From Maritalea mediterranea (GTDB taxonomy: Bacteria > Pseudomonadota > Alphaproteobacteria > Rhizobiales > Devosiaceae), in assembly GCF_021568695.1 (NCBI RefSeq), contig NZ_JAKGTI010000001.1, positions 310,001 through 374,000 of the forward strand: DNA of 64,000 nt, given 5' to 3'. The notes below the pieces were generated by a model, which searched no databases, had not been told where the DNA came from, and worked only from the letters and a program-made list of their open reading frames with translations. This document shows, piece by piece, positions 38,268 to 48,129 of the stretch. A program made the position numbers and the translations under genes. Position 1 is the first letter of the stretch. Each line of letters opens with the position of its first letter.

Positions 38268-40733
38268 ATGAGGCCGGTCAAATTCCGGATTGATAGAGGA
38301 GTCGCTAAACTCAGTTGTGCAACTCTGGCTATGTTGGTCGCAAACCCGGCTTTGGCTCAAACAGATATCTCCACCGAAGATCTTGTCGCCACCACGCCCT
38401 TAGCAATAGCGCTTGGGGCGCTTTTATGTGGTGGGGTCGCCACCTATATTGCCCTGCGTCAATATCGCAAAGCCCAACTGATCCAGCAGGAGTCTCGGCG
38501 GCAACTGGCTGAAATGAGCGCCGCGCTGGACGAAAAAGGCGCCATTTTGCATGGCATGCGGGAAGTCACGCTGATTTGGCGCGGCGACAAGCGGAAGGCC
38601 GATTCCATCGGCCCCATCCAAGCCACAATCCCGACCTGCCAATCCATCGATGATATCCTAGACTTTAAGGCGTGGCTGGACGCCAAGGCAGCGATTGAGG
38701 TTTCGTTCAAGCTCGACGAGTTACAGGCACAGGGACGCGAATTTGAATACCGCGCGCCGGGGCTGGGCGACCGTGATTATCGCATCTCTGGCCGCGTTGT
38801 GGCCGGCAAGCCTTTGATCCGCATTTCCCCGCGCGAAGCGGAGGTGGACGAGCCCTATGTGCTGGCAGAAACCCGAAACAATGTGCCCACCATCGAAACC
38901 TATGCCGCGCTGATTGACAAATTCAACCATCCTGCATGGGTGCGCAATTTTCAAGGGCAACTGGTTAAGGTCAACGAAGCCTACATGAAGATGGCCCTGG
39001 GTGGCGCTGGACTGGAGCCGGGCCAGCCGATACCCGAATTGTTTGACGAAGAGACTTTGGCGCGCCATCGCCGGTTGGATCCGCTGGAAGGGGCGCCGCT
39101 CTCTGTGACGGAAGAGCATAAAGAATTTGGCGTTCTTGACGTGACCATGTTCAAGCTGGCGGACGGCACTGCTGGCTATGCGGTGCAGGGGTTGGCCTCT
39201 AACGAAGAGAAAAACGACCCCAAAGCCAGTTTCCTCACCGCGGCGATTAATGAATTGCGCACCCCTGTTGCCGTTTTTGACGGTGCCGGCCAACTCACCC
39301 ATTTCAACAAGGCTTTTGCTGAATTTTGGGAAATGGATGTGGCGTGGCTGGAAACCCAACCGAGTGAAAAAGCCATTCTCGATCGATTGCGCACCCAAGG
39401 GAAACTGCCCATGGAGCCAGACTATAAAAAGTGGCGCGCACAACATCTGGAAGCCTATGGGTTGAAAAAGACCCGCGAAACCATGTGGCACTTGCCGAGT
39501 GGGCAGGTTTTGAATGTTATCGCCTCTCCGGCCCCCCATGAGCGGGGTGTGATTTATATTTATCACAATGTGACCGAGCAACTGGCGCTCGAGAGCCGTT
39601 ATAATGCTTTGATCCATGTGCAGGATGAAACACTGAACGCCCTGTCTGAAGCGGTCGCCGTGTTTGGCACCGATGGACGATTGAAACTGCACAATGCCCA
39701 GCTTTCGCGGATCTGGAAACTGCCAATGAATAAGCTGGACAAGCAGACCCATCTGGCGGACATTGCCGCGATTAGCGCCGAGACGTTGCCCGAAGATGGC
39801 GAGCGGATCTGGGGTGATTTGCGCGAAGATATTCTGGATCTGGATGCGGAACGGCACGACAAGAAGGGGCGCATCGTGCGTTCTGATGGTCGTTTGATTG
39901 ACTATGCCATTGTACGGCTGCCGGACAGCCAGACCCTGGTGACCTTCGTGGATGTCACCGAGGGCGCATCATTTGAGAAGGTGCTGAAAGAACGCAATGA
40001 AGCGCTGGAAACGGCCGACAAACTCAAAGATGCATTCGTGCAAAACATCTCTTACGAATTCCGGTCGCCGCTGACCAATATTATCGGTTTCGCCGACCTT
40101 TTGGCCAGCGAGGCCGCAGGCCCACTGACCGACAAGCAGAAAGACTACACCAACTTTATTCGCGCCTCCTCAAGCTCGTTGGGACTGCTGATCGACAATA
40201 TTCTTGATCTCACAACCATCGATGCAGGCATTGCCGAGTTGCAAACTGAAGTGCTGGACGTGCCATCACTGGTGGAGAAGGCGCGTAAGGGCGTGTTGGC
40301 GGCGCTGCAAACCGGCAGCGATGAAGTGCCCATCAATCTCGAGATTTTAATTGACGACAATCTGCCCACCTTTGTGGCGGATGGCACCCGCATTGTGCAG
40401 GTGCTTTACAATCTTTTGTCCAACGCGGTACGCTATTCAGATCCGGGCGCGCAGGTGCGCTTGGATGTATTTGAACGTGGCGGACGCATTTTGTTTGTTG
40501 TCGAAGACGAGGGTGCAGGCATCCCAGATGATATTATTGCCTCTGTTTTTGATCGTTTTGAAGGCAAAGCCGTTGAAGGACGTCAGCGGGGTGCAGGCCT
40601 TGGGTTGAGCATTGTCAAAACCTTTGTCCACATGCATGGTGGCACTGTCTCCATTGAGCGGTTGCAACCGCGCGGCACCCGCGTAACTGTTAATCTGCCC
40701 GCCGAACAATTGGCCAAAGGCGCAGCTGAATAA
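38268..40733 (+). CDS. divL: DivL-type tyrosine sensor kinase of the CtrA pathway
   Basis: This 821-residue protein has an N-terminal hydrophobic signal or anchor and a membrane segment (LAIALGALLCGGVATYIALR), several PAS domains (about 215-580), then HisKA and ATPase domains. At the phosphoacceptor position the box reads FVQNISYEFRSPL: Tyr596 replaces His, the hallmark of DivL. The ATPase motifs are kept (NLLSNAVRY near 719, DEGAGI, GAGLGLSIVK). In Caulobacter and rhizobia DivL steers the CckA-CtrA relay through DivK. The gene sits between ahcY and tsaE, as in relatives, and overlaps tsaE by one base. Confidence 0.9.
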   Translation: MRPVKFRIDRGVAKLSCATLAMLVANPALAQTDISTEDLVATTPLAIALGALLCGGVATYIALRQYRKAQLIQQESRRQLAEMSAALDEKGAILHGMREVTLIWRGDKRKADSIGPIQATIPTCQSIDDILDFKAWLDAKAAIEVSFKLDELQAQGREFEYRAPGLGDRDYRISGRVVAGKPLIRISPREAEVDEPYVLAETRNNVPTIETYAALIDKFNHPAWVRNFQGQLVKVNEAYMKMALGGAGLEPGQPIPELFDEETLARHRRLDPLEGAPLSVTEEHKEFGVLDVTMFKLADGTAGYAVQGLASNEEKNDPKASFLTAAINELRTPVAVFDGAGQLTHFNKAFAEFWEMDVAWLETQPSEKAILDRLRTQGKLPMEPDYKKWRAQHLEAYGLKKTRETMWHLPSGQVLNVIASPAPHERGVIYIYHNVTEQLALESRYNALIHVQDETLNALSEAVAVFGTDGRLKLHNAQLSRIWKLPMNKLDKQTHLADIAAISAETLPEDGERIWGDLREDILDLDAERHDKKGRIVRSDGRLIDYAIVRLPDSQTLVTFVDVTEGASFEKVLKERNEALETADKLKDAFVQNISYEFRSPLTNIIGFADLLASEAAGPLTDKQKDYTNFIRASSSSLGLLIDNILDLTTIDAGIAELQTEVLDVPSLVEKARKGVLAALQTGSDEVPINLEILIDDNLPTFVADGTRIVQVLYNLLSNAVRYSDPGAQVRLDVFERGGRILFVVEDEGAGIPDDIIASVFDRFEGKAVEGRQRGAGLGLSIVKTFVHMHGGTVSIERLQPRGTRVTVNLPAEQLAKGAAE

Positions 40734-41239
40734 TGCTTGAAAAAGAACAGATCTCGGTCATTCTGGTGAGCGAACGCGCCACCATGGAGTTTGCACAAAT
40801 CCTTTTTGACGTGCTTGAGCCGGGCAATGTGGTGGCCCTAACCGGCGATCTTGGTGCGGGCAAGAGCTTTTTGGCGCGGGCCTTGTTGCGGGTGGCTGCG
40901 GATAACCCGGATCTCGAGGTGCCCAGCCCCACCTTTTCGCTGGTGCAGAACTATGATTTGCACGGACAAACTTATCTGCATGCCGACCTCTACCGACTGA
41001 GCGATGCCAGCGAGGCGGATGAACTGGGCCTGTTTGACGATCCGGATGCAATTTTGCTGGTCGAGTGGCCCGAACGCCTGCCGGAATTGGCGGCGCGTAC
41101 CACCTACACAATTTCCTTACATTTGATTTCTGAAATGTTGGAAGGGCGGACCCTGCATGTGGGCGGTGCGCCTCATCGTTTGGAAAAGCTTGCCCCCATG
41201 CTCGAATCCGGCTCAGATAGCGGCATCAAACTGATTTAA
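40733..41239 (+). CDS. tsaE: tRNA t6A synthesis ATPase TsaE, stand-alone
   Basis: A 168-residue ATPase with Walker A GDLGAGKS (38-45), the PSPTFSLVQNY block and the DLYRL strand of TsaE. It works with TsaB and TsaD to add threonylcarbamoyl to A37 of ANN-reading tRNAs. It starts on the divL stop (TAATG) and addB follows after 8 nt. In many Rhizobiales TsaE is fused to a sugar phosphotransferase and followed by a nucleotidyltransferase; neither is present here. Confidence 0.93.
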   Translation: MLEKEQISVILVSERATMEFAQILFDVLEPGNVVALTGDLGAGKSFLARALLRVAADNPDLEVPSPTFSLVQNYDLHGQTYLHADLYRLSDASEADELGLFDDPDAILLVEWPERLPELAARTTYTISLHLISEMLEGRTLHVGGAPHRLEKLAPMLESGSDSGIKLI

Positions 41240-41247
41240 AGGCAAAG

Positions 41248-44200
41248 ATGCGGCGCTCGCTTTATTCCATCGCGCCAGACGCCCCATTTTTGAAGGTGCT
41301 GGCCTCACGCATTTTGGACGGAACACTCGCGCCAGACTGGCCGCGCGAAGGGCCGTTCTGGTTGTCCGACATCACGATCTATCTGCCCACCAAGCGGGCA
41401 CGGTTGGCGCTAATCGATATCTTTTTAGAGCGTCTGGGTGGTGCCGCATTGCTGCCGAATATTTACACGCTGGGCGAAAGTGACGAGGTGGAAAATGCTT
41501 TCTTCGCCGAGCCAGATCTGACCGCCACCAACCCGGTTTCGAAAACAGAACGCACCCTGTTTCTGGCCCGCCTGATTGAGGGTTGGGCGCACACGGCGGA
41601 AAAGGCACAGCAAGTGGGCTTTGCCTCGCCGCCCAGCGCTGCCGAAATTCTGGCCATGGCGCAATCGCTGGGGCAATTGCTGGATGATTTTCTCACCGAG
41701 GAAATTGATTATCATCAGCTCAGCCAATTGGTGCCCGAAGAACTGGCTGAAAATTGGCAGCAAAGCCTGAACTTCATCAAAATCGTCACCGACAATTGGC
41801 CGCCTTATCTGGAAGAGCGCGGCTTACAGGAAGTCGCGACAGTGCGGCGGGAAAAATTTGCGCTGGCGCAGCAAACTTTGAAAATGCGCTATGGCGATAA
41901 GCCGGTGATTGCTGCGGGTTCCACCGGGTCCGTGCCTGCCAATGCGCGCTTTCTGAAAGAAATCAGCGCTTTGCCCAATGGCGCATTGGTTTTGCCCGGT
42001 TTTGACACCAGCATGAGCGTTGAAGATTACAGCTTTCTGCTGGAGCCAAACAATAAGGCCCATGCCCATCCGCAATATGGCATGGCGCTGTTGCTGCGCC
42101 GCCTGAATGCCGGCCCGGCCGATGTGCAGGAACTCGCACCAGTACAACAAGGTCGCGCCGAGATTTTGCATCAAGCCCTGGCCACCGCCGAAAACACCGC
42201 GCAATGGCATGCGCAGCGTGAAAAACTGAGTGACCAATTGGAAACCGCCACGGATCAATTATCACTCTTGGCCATGCCCAATGAAGCCATGGAGAGCCGC
42301 GCCATTGCCTTGGCAACGCGCGAAGCATTGGCCAACAATAAGTCCGTGGGCATCATTGCGCCAGATCGGGATCAGGCGCGGCAAATCATTGCCGAACTGC
42401 ACCGGTTTGATATCTCCGTGGATGACAGCGCGGGCGTGCCGCTCAATCAAAGCCCGGCGGGGCGCTTGGTGCGGCAGTTGCTGCAATTGGTGCAAAGCGA
42501 ATTTAGCGCCATCGATCTGGTGGGTTTATTGCTGCATTCTTCCGTGTGTTTTGGCCGGGCCCGCAGCGAGATTTCAGCATTGCGTGAAGTGCTCGATCTG
42601 TCGATCCTGCGCGGTATGCGCGGCAAGCCAGGTGTGGCGGGATTGCGCAAAGCGGTGCAAGCGGCTTTTGAAAACCCAGAACCCCGGCAGCGTCCCCTGA
42701 GTGAAGACGAAGCGGCAGCCTTGATCGCCTTGTTTGACGATATGGAGCATATGCTCGCGCCCTTGATTGAGGCCTTTGCCAGCGGCAAGCCGAGCCTCTT
42801 AGACATCGCCCGCGCCATGCCCACCCTCGCGGACAAGGTGATCCATGACGATCAGGGCAAACCGCATCACCCGCATGGGTTTGACCAACTGAGCGACTGG
42901 CTGACGGAGTTGGCCGCTGGCAGTATTGAGCTGAGCCAGATCGACAGCGCCCAATTTGTTTCCGCCATGGCCTTGCTGATGAGCCCTGTCTCTGTGCGCC
43001 CCCTCGAACAGGCGCGGCACGATGTGCAAATATGGGGCCGGGTGGAAGCCCGCTTGCAAAGCGTCGATCTGATCATTCTGGCCGGGCTGAATGAAGGCGT
43101 GTGGCCCGAAGATGCTGACCCCGGCCCCTGGATGTCGCGCGGCATGAAATTGGCTGTGGGCCTGGAACCGCCAGAACGCAAAGTCGGCTTGGCGGCCCAT
43201 GACTTTCTGCTGGCGCTGAACGCGCCGCAAGTGGTGCTCAGCTATGCCCAACGGCGCGGCACTTCCCCTGCTGATCCTTCCCGCTTTCTAAAGCGGCTTT
43301 TGGCCTTTGTTGGCAAGGCATGTGAAGAAACGCTCATCGCCCGCACGGCGCACATCAAGGCCTGGACCACACAAATTGATGCAGTGAAGCAGGTGTCGCC
43401 AGCAGAACGGCCGACGCCAAGGCCACCGGCTGACCTGCGCCCCCGCCGCTTGTCGATCACAGAGATTGAAACGCTGTTGCGCGATCCTTATGCGATCTAT
43501 GCCAAACATGTGCTGCGGCTCAAGCCGCTCGACCCGTTGGGCGCGCCACCAGATTTTGCTGAGCGAGGCAATCTGATCCACGATGTGCTGGGCGATTTTA
43601 TTGCTGATGGCCATGATTGTGCCGCGCCGGATGCCCATGATCAATTGATGGCGTTGGCCCAAAAAGCTTATGAACGCCTCGCCGATGTGGCAGACCGAAG
43701 AGACATTTGGCTCAAACGGTTTGAGGCCATTGCGACTGCCTTTCTGGCCCACGAAACCACGCAAAATCTGCATATTGCCGTGCGAAATGCAGAGATACGC
43801 GGCCAAGCCAGCTTGGAGATTGCGGGCGTGCCCTTCACCCTGCATGGCCGCGCCGACCGGGTCGACCAAACCGACGCGGGCAAAGTGGAAATTGTTGATT
43901 TCAAAACTGGGGGCGTGCCGGCCAAAAAGGACATGGAAAACTTTATGGCGCCGCAATTGCCCATGGCGGGCCTAATTGCGCGGCAGGGCGGTTTCGAAGA
44001 GCTGGAGCGCGCCGATAGCGCGGCATTCCGCTATATCAAACTGGCCCACGGTCCGGATACTTTATCGCTCACCAATTTCCCGTCCAAGCTGGAGGCGGAT
44101 GATTGGGTGGATCAATATTGGGAGCGGTTCTCGCGTTTCGCCGAATTGATGTTGCTGCGCGATGATGTGGCCATGGTGGCGCAATTGAACCCGAAGCCAG

Positions 44201-44274
44201 AACAGCGCTTTGAAGGCGCCTATGACCATCTGGCACGGGCCAAGGAATGGGCGCCGGAAGGGGAGGATGAATAA
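41248..44274 (+). CDS. addB: AddB, helicase-like nuclease subunit (alphaproteobacterial type)
   Basis: A 1008-residue subunit of the AddAB enzyme that resects double-strand breaks for RecA. The N-terminal part is an inactivated helicase fold (ITIYLPTKRARLALIDIFLERLG). The C-terminal nuclease domain is intact: LIHDVLGDF, GRADRVDQ and VEIVDFKTGG (about 882-891, catalytic Asp and Lys). It ends in a one-base overlap with addA, so the two subunits are made together. Confidence 0.95.
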   Translation: MRRSLYSIAPDAPFLKVLASRILDGTLAPDWPREGPFWLSDITIYLPTKRARLALIDIFLERLGGAALLPNIYTLGESDEVENAFFAEPDLTATNPVSKTERTLFLARLIEGWAHTAEKAQQVGFASPPSAAEILAMAQSLGQLLDDFLTEEIDYHQLSQLVPEELAENWQQSLNFIKIVTDNWPPYLEERGLQEVATVRREKFALAQQTLKMRYGDKPVIAAGSTGSVPANARFLKEISALPNGALVLPGFDTSMSVEDYSFLLEPNNKAHAHPQYGMALLLRRLNAGPADVQELAPVQQGRAEILHQALATAENTAQWHAQREKLSDQLETATDQLSLLAMPNEAMESRAIALATREALANNKSVGIIAPDRDQARQIIAELHRFDISVDDSAGVPLNQSPAGRLVRQLLQLVQSEFSAIDLVGLLLHSSVCFGRARSEISALREVLDLSILRGMRGKPGVAGLRKAVQAAFENPEPRQRPLSEDEAAALIALFDDMEHMLAPLIEAFASGKPSLLDIARAMPTLADKVIHDDQGKPHHPHGFDQLSDWLTELAAGSIELSQIDSAQFVSAMALLMSPVSVRPLEQARHDVQIWGRVEARLQSVDLIILAGLNEGVWPEDADPGPWMSRGMKLAVGLEPPERKVGLAAHDFLLALNAPQVVLSYAQRRGTSPADPSRFLKRLLAFVGKACEETLIARTAHIKAWTTQIDAVKQVSPAERPTPRPPADLRPRRLSITEIETLLRDPYAIYAKHVLRLKPLDPLGAPPDFAERGNLIHDVLGDFIADGHDCAAPDAHDQLMALAQKAYERLADVADRRDIWLKRFEAIATAFLAHETTQNLHIAVRNAEIRGQASLEIAGVPFTLHGRADRVDQTDAGKVEIVDFKTGGVPAKKDMENFMAPQLPMAGLIARQGGFEELERADSAAFRYIKLAHGPDTLSLTNFPSKLEADDWVDQYWERFSRFAELMLLRDDVAMVAQLNPKPEQRFEGAYDHLARAKEWAPEGEDE

Positions 44275-47200
44275 TGCGGCAGGATTTGCACATCGCCCCC
44301 GAAACCATCGACGCCCAAAAGCGCGCTGCCAGCCCCACCGCCCATGCCTGGGTGGCGGCGAATGCCGGGTCGGGCAAAACCTTTGTGCTGTCGCGCCGGG
44401 TGCTGCGCCTGTTGCTGGATGGTGTCGCGCCAGATGAAATATTGTGCCTAACCTACACCAAAGCCGCCGCCTCCGAAATGCGCGCCCGCGTCACCGACAA
44501 ATTGGGCGAGTGGGCCCTTATGGATGATGATGCATTGGTGAGCGAATTGCTCGACCTCACCGGCCAGCGCCCCACAGACGACAAATTGAGCCGTGCCAGC
44601 CAGCTTTTTGCATTCGCCCTGGAAACCCCGGGCGGGTTGAAAATCAACACCATCCACGCCTTCGCCGAATCCGTGTTGCACCGTTTCCCGTTGGAAGCGG
44701 GCGTGCCGTTTGATTTTGAAGTGATTGAAGACGCAGACCGGGCGCAAATGATGCAGGACGCGCGGGAGCGCGTGTTGGCGGGCCGAGGCAACGCCAACCA
44801 GATGATGCCGCTGCTTGATGCATTATTTGCCCGCGCTAGCGATGCGCAAGTCGAAGCGGCGTTGGACCGTTTATTGGCAGAAGGCGCAAAGCTGAAAACG
44901 CTTTTGGCCAATAAAGACCGCGCGATTGAAAATCTGGCTGAATTTCTCAAGGTGCCCTCAGATCTGAGCGAAGCTCAAATCACGGACAGGGTGCTGAGCC
45001 AAGCGATCTTGCCGCAATCTGAATATCATGGCGTTGGCCTGCATCTGCGCAATGAAGGTTTGGCTAAAACTATTGCAGACGGCTTGATGAGCGCCGACCC
45101 ATCACAGCCGAGCATGGAACAGGCCTTCAGCGCCCTATTGACGCAAAAAGGCACGCCCAAAAAGGGCGTGGCGGGCATTGCCAAAAAAGATGCAGCTTTG
45201 GCCGGGCAGATCGAGGATGAATCCAACCGGCTGGCCGAACTGTTCGAACAGCTCAAACTGGCGCGCCTGCTCGACAACTCCAAGCTGTTGCTGGCGCTGG
45301 CCGAAGCTGTGATGGCGGCCTATGAGGCGGGCAAAAAGGCCAAGGCGCAATTGGATTTTGACGATCTGATTTTGGCGTTGAAACGTCTGTTCGCCAACGA
45401 AGCCTATGGCCCGTGGGTGGCCTATAAGCTCGATGCTGGCATCACCCATATTCTGGTGGATGAAAGCCAGGACACCAACCCTGAGCAGTGGGACATTATC
45501 GAGGCCATTGCCAAAGAGTTTTTTGCCGGTGAAGGCGCGGTGCAAAAGCACCGGACCCTGTTTGCCGTGGGCGATGAGAAGCAATCGATCTATAGCTTTC
45601 AGGGGGCGGAACCGCGCCTGTTTGGTGAAATGGGCCGCCGCTTTGCCCGCCGTGCGCGGGAAGCGGAGCAGGTTTGGCATGATGTGCCGCTGCAAACCTC
45701 TTTCCGGACCCAAAGCCCGATTTTGAATGCGGTCGATCTGGTATTTGAACCGCAAGAAAACCATAAAGGCCTCTCCGGCGTGGCCGCCGCACCGGCGCAC
45801 CGCGCCGCCCGCACTACAAACCAGGGCTTTGTGACCCTATGGCCAAAGGAGCCGCTGGCGGATAAGCCAGAGCCGAGCGATGAGTACCCGATTGAAGCGG
45901 CGCGGCATGAGCAACGGCCGGAAGCCAAGCTGGCGCAGCAGGTGGCGAAAACCATCGATCAATGGCTGACCAAAGGACGCTTGCTCTCAGGCCACGAACG
46001 CGCAGTCAAGCCAGACGACATTATGATTTTGGTGCAAACGCGGGGGCGGTTGTTCAAAGAAATGATCAAAGCCCTGAAGCAGCGCAACTTGCCCAATCTG
46101 GGCGAAGACAAGCTGGTGGTGAACGACCATATCGCGGTGAAGGACTTGCTGGTGCTCGGCGATGTGATGGTCAACCCGGCCGATGATTTGGGCTTGGCCA
46201 CCTTATTGCGCTCACCGCTTTTCGACATCAGTGAAGAGCAGCTTTTTGAGCTCTGCCATGACCGCCCGAAAGGGCCACTCTGGGCGCATTTGCGAAACTT
46301 CGCCAAAACCCACAAATGGGCGGAAAAGCCTTATGCGCTGCTGCGCGAATGGCGCACCCACCTGGATGTGGACCGCCCCTATGAGTTTTTCGCCTTCATT
46401 CTTTACACCCATAAGGGACTGCAAAGGTTCCACGCCCGGCTGGGGCCGGAAATTGACGATGTGATCGGCGAGTTCATGACCATGGCGCTGGCGCATGAGC
46501 GGCAGGATCAGTCGAGCCTGATTGGCTTTCTCACCAAAATGCGCGCGTCCCCCGCTGAGGTGAAACGCGAACTGAGCGAAGTGAAAGACAATGTTCGGGT
46601 GATGACGGTGCATGGCGCGAAGGGGCTCGAAGCGCCCATTGTTATCTGCCTCGATGCAACCGAAACGCCGAAATCCGTTAGCTCGGACGTGTTTCTGCAT
46701 GTGGAGCCGGACCTGCCGCACAAAAGCTTTTTGGCGTGGAATATTGGCGGGTCAACCAACCTGCCTGAAGCGGCCGCAGCGCTGAAAACTGCACGTATGG
46801 ACAAGGAAGTCGAAGAATATCGCCGTAAGCTCTATGTGGCGCTGACCCGCGCTGAGGATGAGCTGTACCTCACCGGGGTGGAGAAGAAATCTGCGAGCGG
46901 CCCGGTAAGCTGGTACGACATGGCCTATGGCACGCTTGAACCGCACAGCGATCTGCGCGAGGAGGGGTTGATCTATCCCAAGGGGGCGGTGATCAACCAA
47001 CCCACTGCGCCGATCAAGCCGGACCGCAACGAGCCTGAGATGCCGTCAGCGATGACCGCGCCAGTGTTGCCGCCCGAGGTGCGCGAAATTCTAGAGCCTT
47101 CAAAGGGCGCCGAAGACGCCGCGCAGGTGCTGGTGGAGGGGCAAGGGCTCGGCCTGCCGCCCAAACTGGCCATGGCTAGGGGCAATGCCATTCATGCCTT

Positions 47201-47639
47201 GCTGCAATATTTGCCGCAATATCCTGAAGCGGATCGGCGGGGGCAGGCGGAGATCGCCCTGCCATTGATCCTGCCCGAGGCTGCCCATTTGCACGGGGAA
47301 ATCACCGACAAAGCCCTCACCATTTTGCAGGCAGAGGACCTGGCCTTTTTGTTCGCCGAAAACAGCCGCGCAGAAGTGGCGATTGCGGCCAATATTGAGA
47401 TTGAGGAGACGCCTGCGCGGATCACTGGGCGCATTGACCGATTGATCATCAGCGAGGAGGAAGTGCTGATTGTCGACTTTAAGTCCGATCAAGCGGTCCC
47501 TGCATCGGCAGAACAGATTAGTCAGAAATATCGCGACCAATTGGCGCAATATGCCCGGGCCATCGCCAAAATCTATCCGAACCACACCCTTAAAACCGCC
47601 ATTTTGTGGACGGAAAATGCGCAATTGATGCCAGTGTGA
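44274..47639 (+). CDS. addA: AddA, UvrD-like helicase and nuclease subunit
   Basis: A 1121-residue helicase-nuclease. Walker A is NAGSGKT (30-36), Walker B is ILVDESQDTN (near 393), followed by VGDEKQSIYSFQGA, motif V/VI VMTVHGAKGLEAPIV and KLYVALTRAEDELY, and a C-terminal nuclease motif LIVDFKSDQ (about 1064-1072). All key residues look intact. With AddB it forms the alphaproteobacterial counterpart of RecBCD. Confidence 0.96.
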   Translation: MRQDLHIAPETIDAQKRAASPTAHAWVAANAGSGKTFVLSRRVLRLLLDGVAPDEILCLTYTKAAASEMRARVTDKLGEWALMDDDALVSELLDLTGQRPTDDKLSRASQLFAFALETPGGLKINTIHAFAESVLHRFPLEAGVPFDFEVIEDADRAQMMQDARERVLAGRGNANQMMPLLDALFARASDAQVEAALDRLLAEGAKLKTLLANKDRAIENLAEFLKVPSDLSEAQITDRVLSQAILPQSEYHGVGLHLRNEGLAKTIADGLMSADPSQPSMEQAFSALLTQKGTPKKGVAGIAKKDAALAGQIEDESNRLAELFEQLKLARLLDNSKLLLALAEAVMAAYEAGKKAKAQLDFDDLILALKRLFANEAYGPWVAYKLDAGITHILVDESQDTNPEQWDIIEAIAKEFFAGEGAVQKHRTLFAVGDEKQSIYSFQGAEPRLFGEMGRRFARRAREAEQVWHDVPLQTSFRTQSPILNAVDLVFEPQENHKGLSGVAAAPAHRAARTTNQGFVTLWPKEPLADKPEPSDEYPIEAARHEQRPEAKLAQQVAKTIDQWLTKGRLLSGHERAVKPDDIMILVQTRGRLFKEMIKALKQRNLPNLGEDKLVVNDHIAVKDLLVLGDVMVNPADDLGLATLLRSPLFDISEEQLFELCHDRPKGPLWAHLRNFAKTHKWAEKPYALLREWRTHLDVDRPYEFFAFILYTHKGLQRFHARLGPEIDDVIGEFMTMALAHERQDQSSLIGFLTKMRASPAEVKRELSEVKDNVRVMTVHGAKGLEAPIVICLDATETPKSVSSDVFLHVEPDLPHKSFLAWNIGGSTNLPEAAAALKTARMDKEVEEYRRKLYVALTRAEDELYLTGVEKKSASGPVSWYDMAYGTLEPHSDLREEGLIYPKGAVINQPTAPIKPDRNEPEMPSAMTAPVLPPEVREILEPSKGAEDAAQVLVEGQGLGLPPKLAMARGNAIHALLQYLPQYPEADRRGQAEIALPLILPEAAHLHGEITDKALTILQAEDLAFLFAENSRAEVAIAANIEIEETPARITGRIDRLIISEEEVLIVDFKSDQAVPASAEQISQKYRDQLAQYARAIAKIYPNHTLKTAILWTENAQLMPV

Positions 47640-47689
47640 GAAAAGATTTTCAGCCCGTAGCCATATTCCATCAACGGGTTGTGATCTGC

Positions 47690-47718
47690 TTGAAGTTTCT
47701 TCCGACTCTTCTTACATT
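47690..47718 (+). promoter_or_regulatory. Candidate sigma-70 promoter of trxA
   Basis: TTGAAG (47690-47695), 17-nt spacer, TACATT (47713-47718), 31 bp before the trxA ATG. It would let trxA be expressed independently of addA. Confidence 0.5.
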
Positions 47719-47749
47719 CAGGTCAACGCAAATGAAAGGGGAACTGGTT

Positions 47750-48073
47750 ATGACCACCCAAGTAAACGAAGCTCAATTTTCGGATGAAGTGCTGAACGCT
47801 CAAGTGCCTGTATTGGTTGACTTTTGGGCGGAATGGTGCGGCCCCTGTAAGGCGATTGCACCGGTTCTGGAAGAAATTTCTTCAGAAATGGATGGCAAAG
47901 TGAAAATTGTGAAGGTGAATGTGGATGAAAATCCAAACATCGCCGCACAATATGGCATCCGCTCCATCCCAACTATGATCCTGTTTAAAGATGGCGCAGC
48001 CGCTGATATGAAAATCGGCGCTGGTGAGCCAAAAGCAGGTCTGGTGAAATGGCTTGAGGGCCACGCTGCATAG
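47750..48073 (+). CDS. trxA: Thioredoxin 1
   Basis: The 107-residue thioredoxin has the active site WCGPC (29-33) in VDFWAEWCGPCKAIAP and the cis-proline block RSIPTMILF. The start ATG 47750 is set by GGGGA 7 nt upstream; the frame is open from 47606 but the extra residues look random. It is a cytoplasmic disulphide reductant. A shared hairpin separates it from convergent folC. Confidence 0.97.
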   Translation: MTTQVNEAQFSDEVLNAQVPVLVDFWAEWCGPCKAIAPVLEEISSEMDGKVKIVKVNVDENPNIAAQYGIRSIPTMILFKDGAAADMKIGAGEPKAGLVKWLEGHAA

Positions 48074-48099
48074 GCTTCTCAGTCAATGTGATAGATTGA

Positions 48100-48129
48100 A
48101 ACGCCGCGCCAATTTATTGGGGCGGCGTT
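48100..48129. terminator. Terminator of trxA overlapping the folC 3' end
   Basis: AACGCCGC (48100-48107) pairs with GCGGCGTT (48122-48129), with two further inner CC/GG pairs, followed on the plus strand by TTGTTTT. It spans the last codons of folC. Confidence 0.75.
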
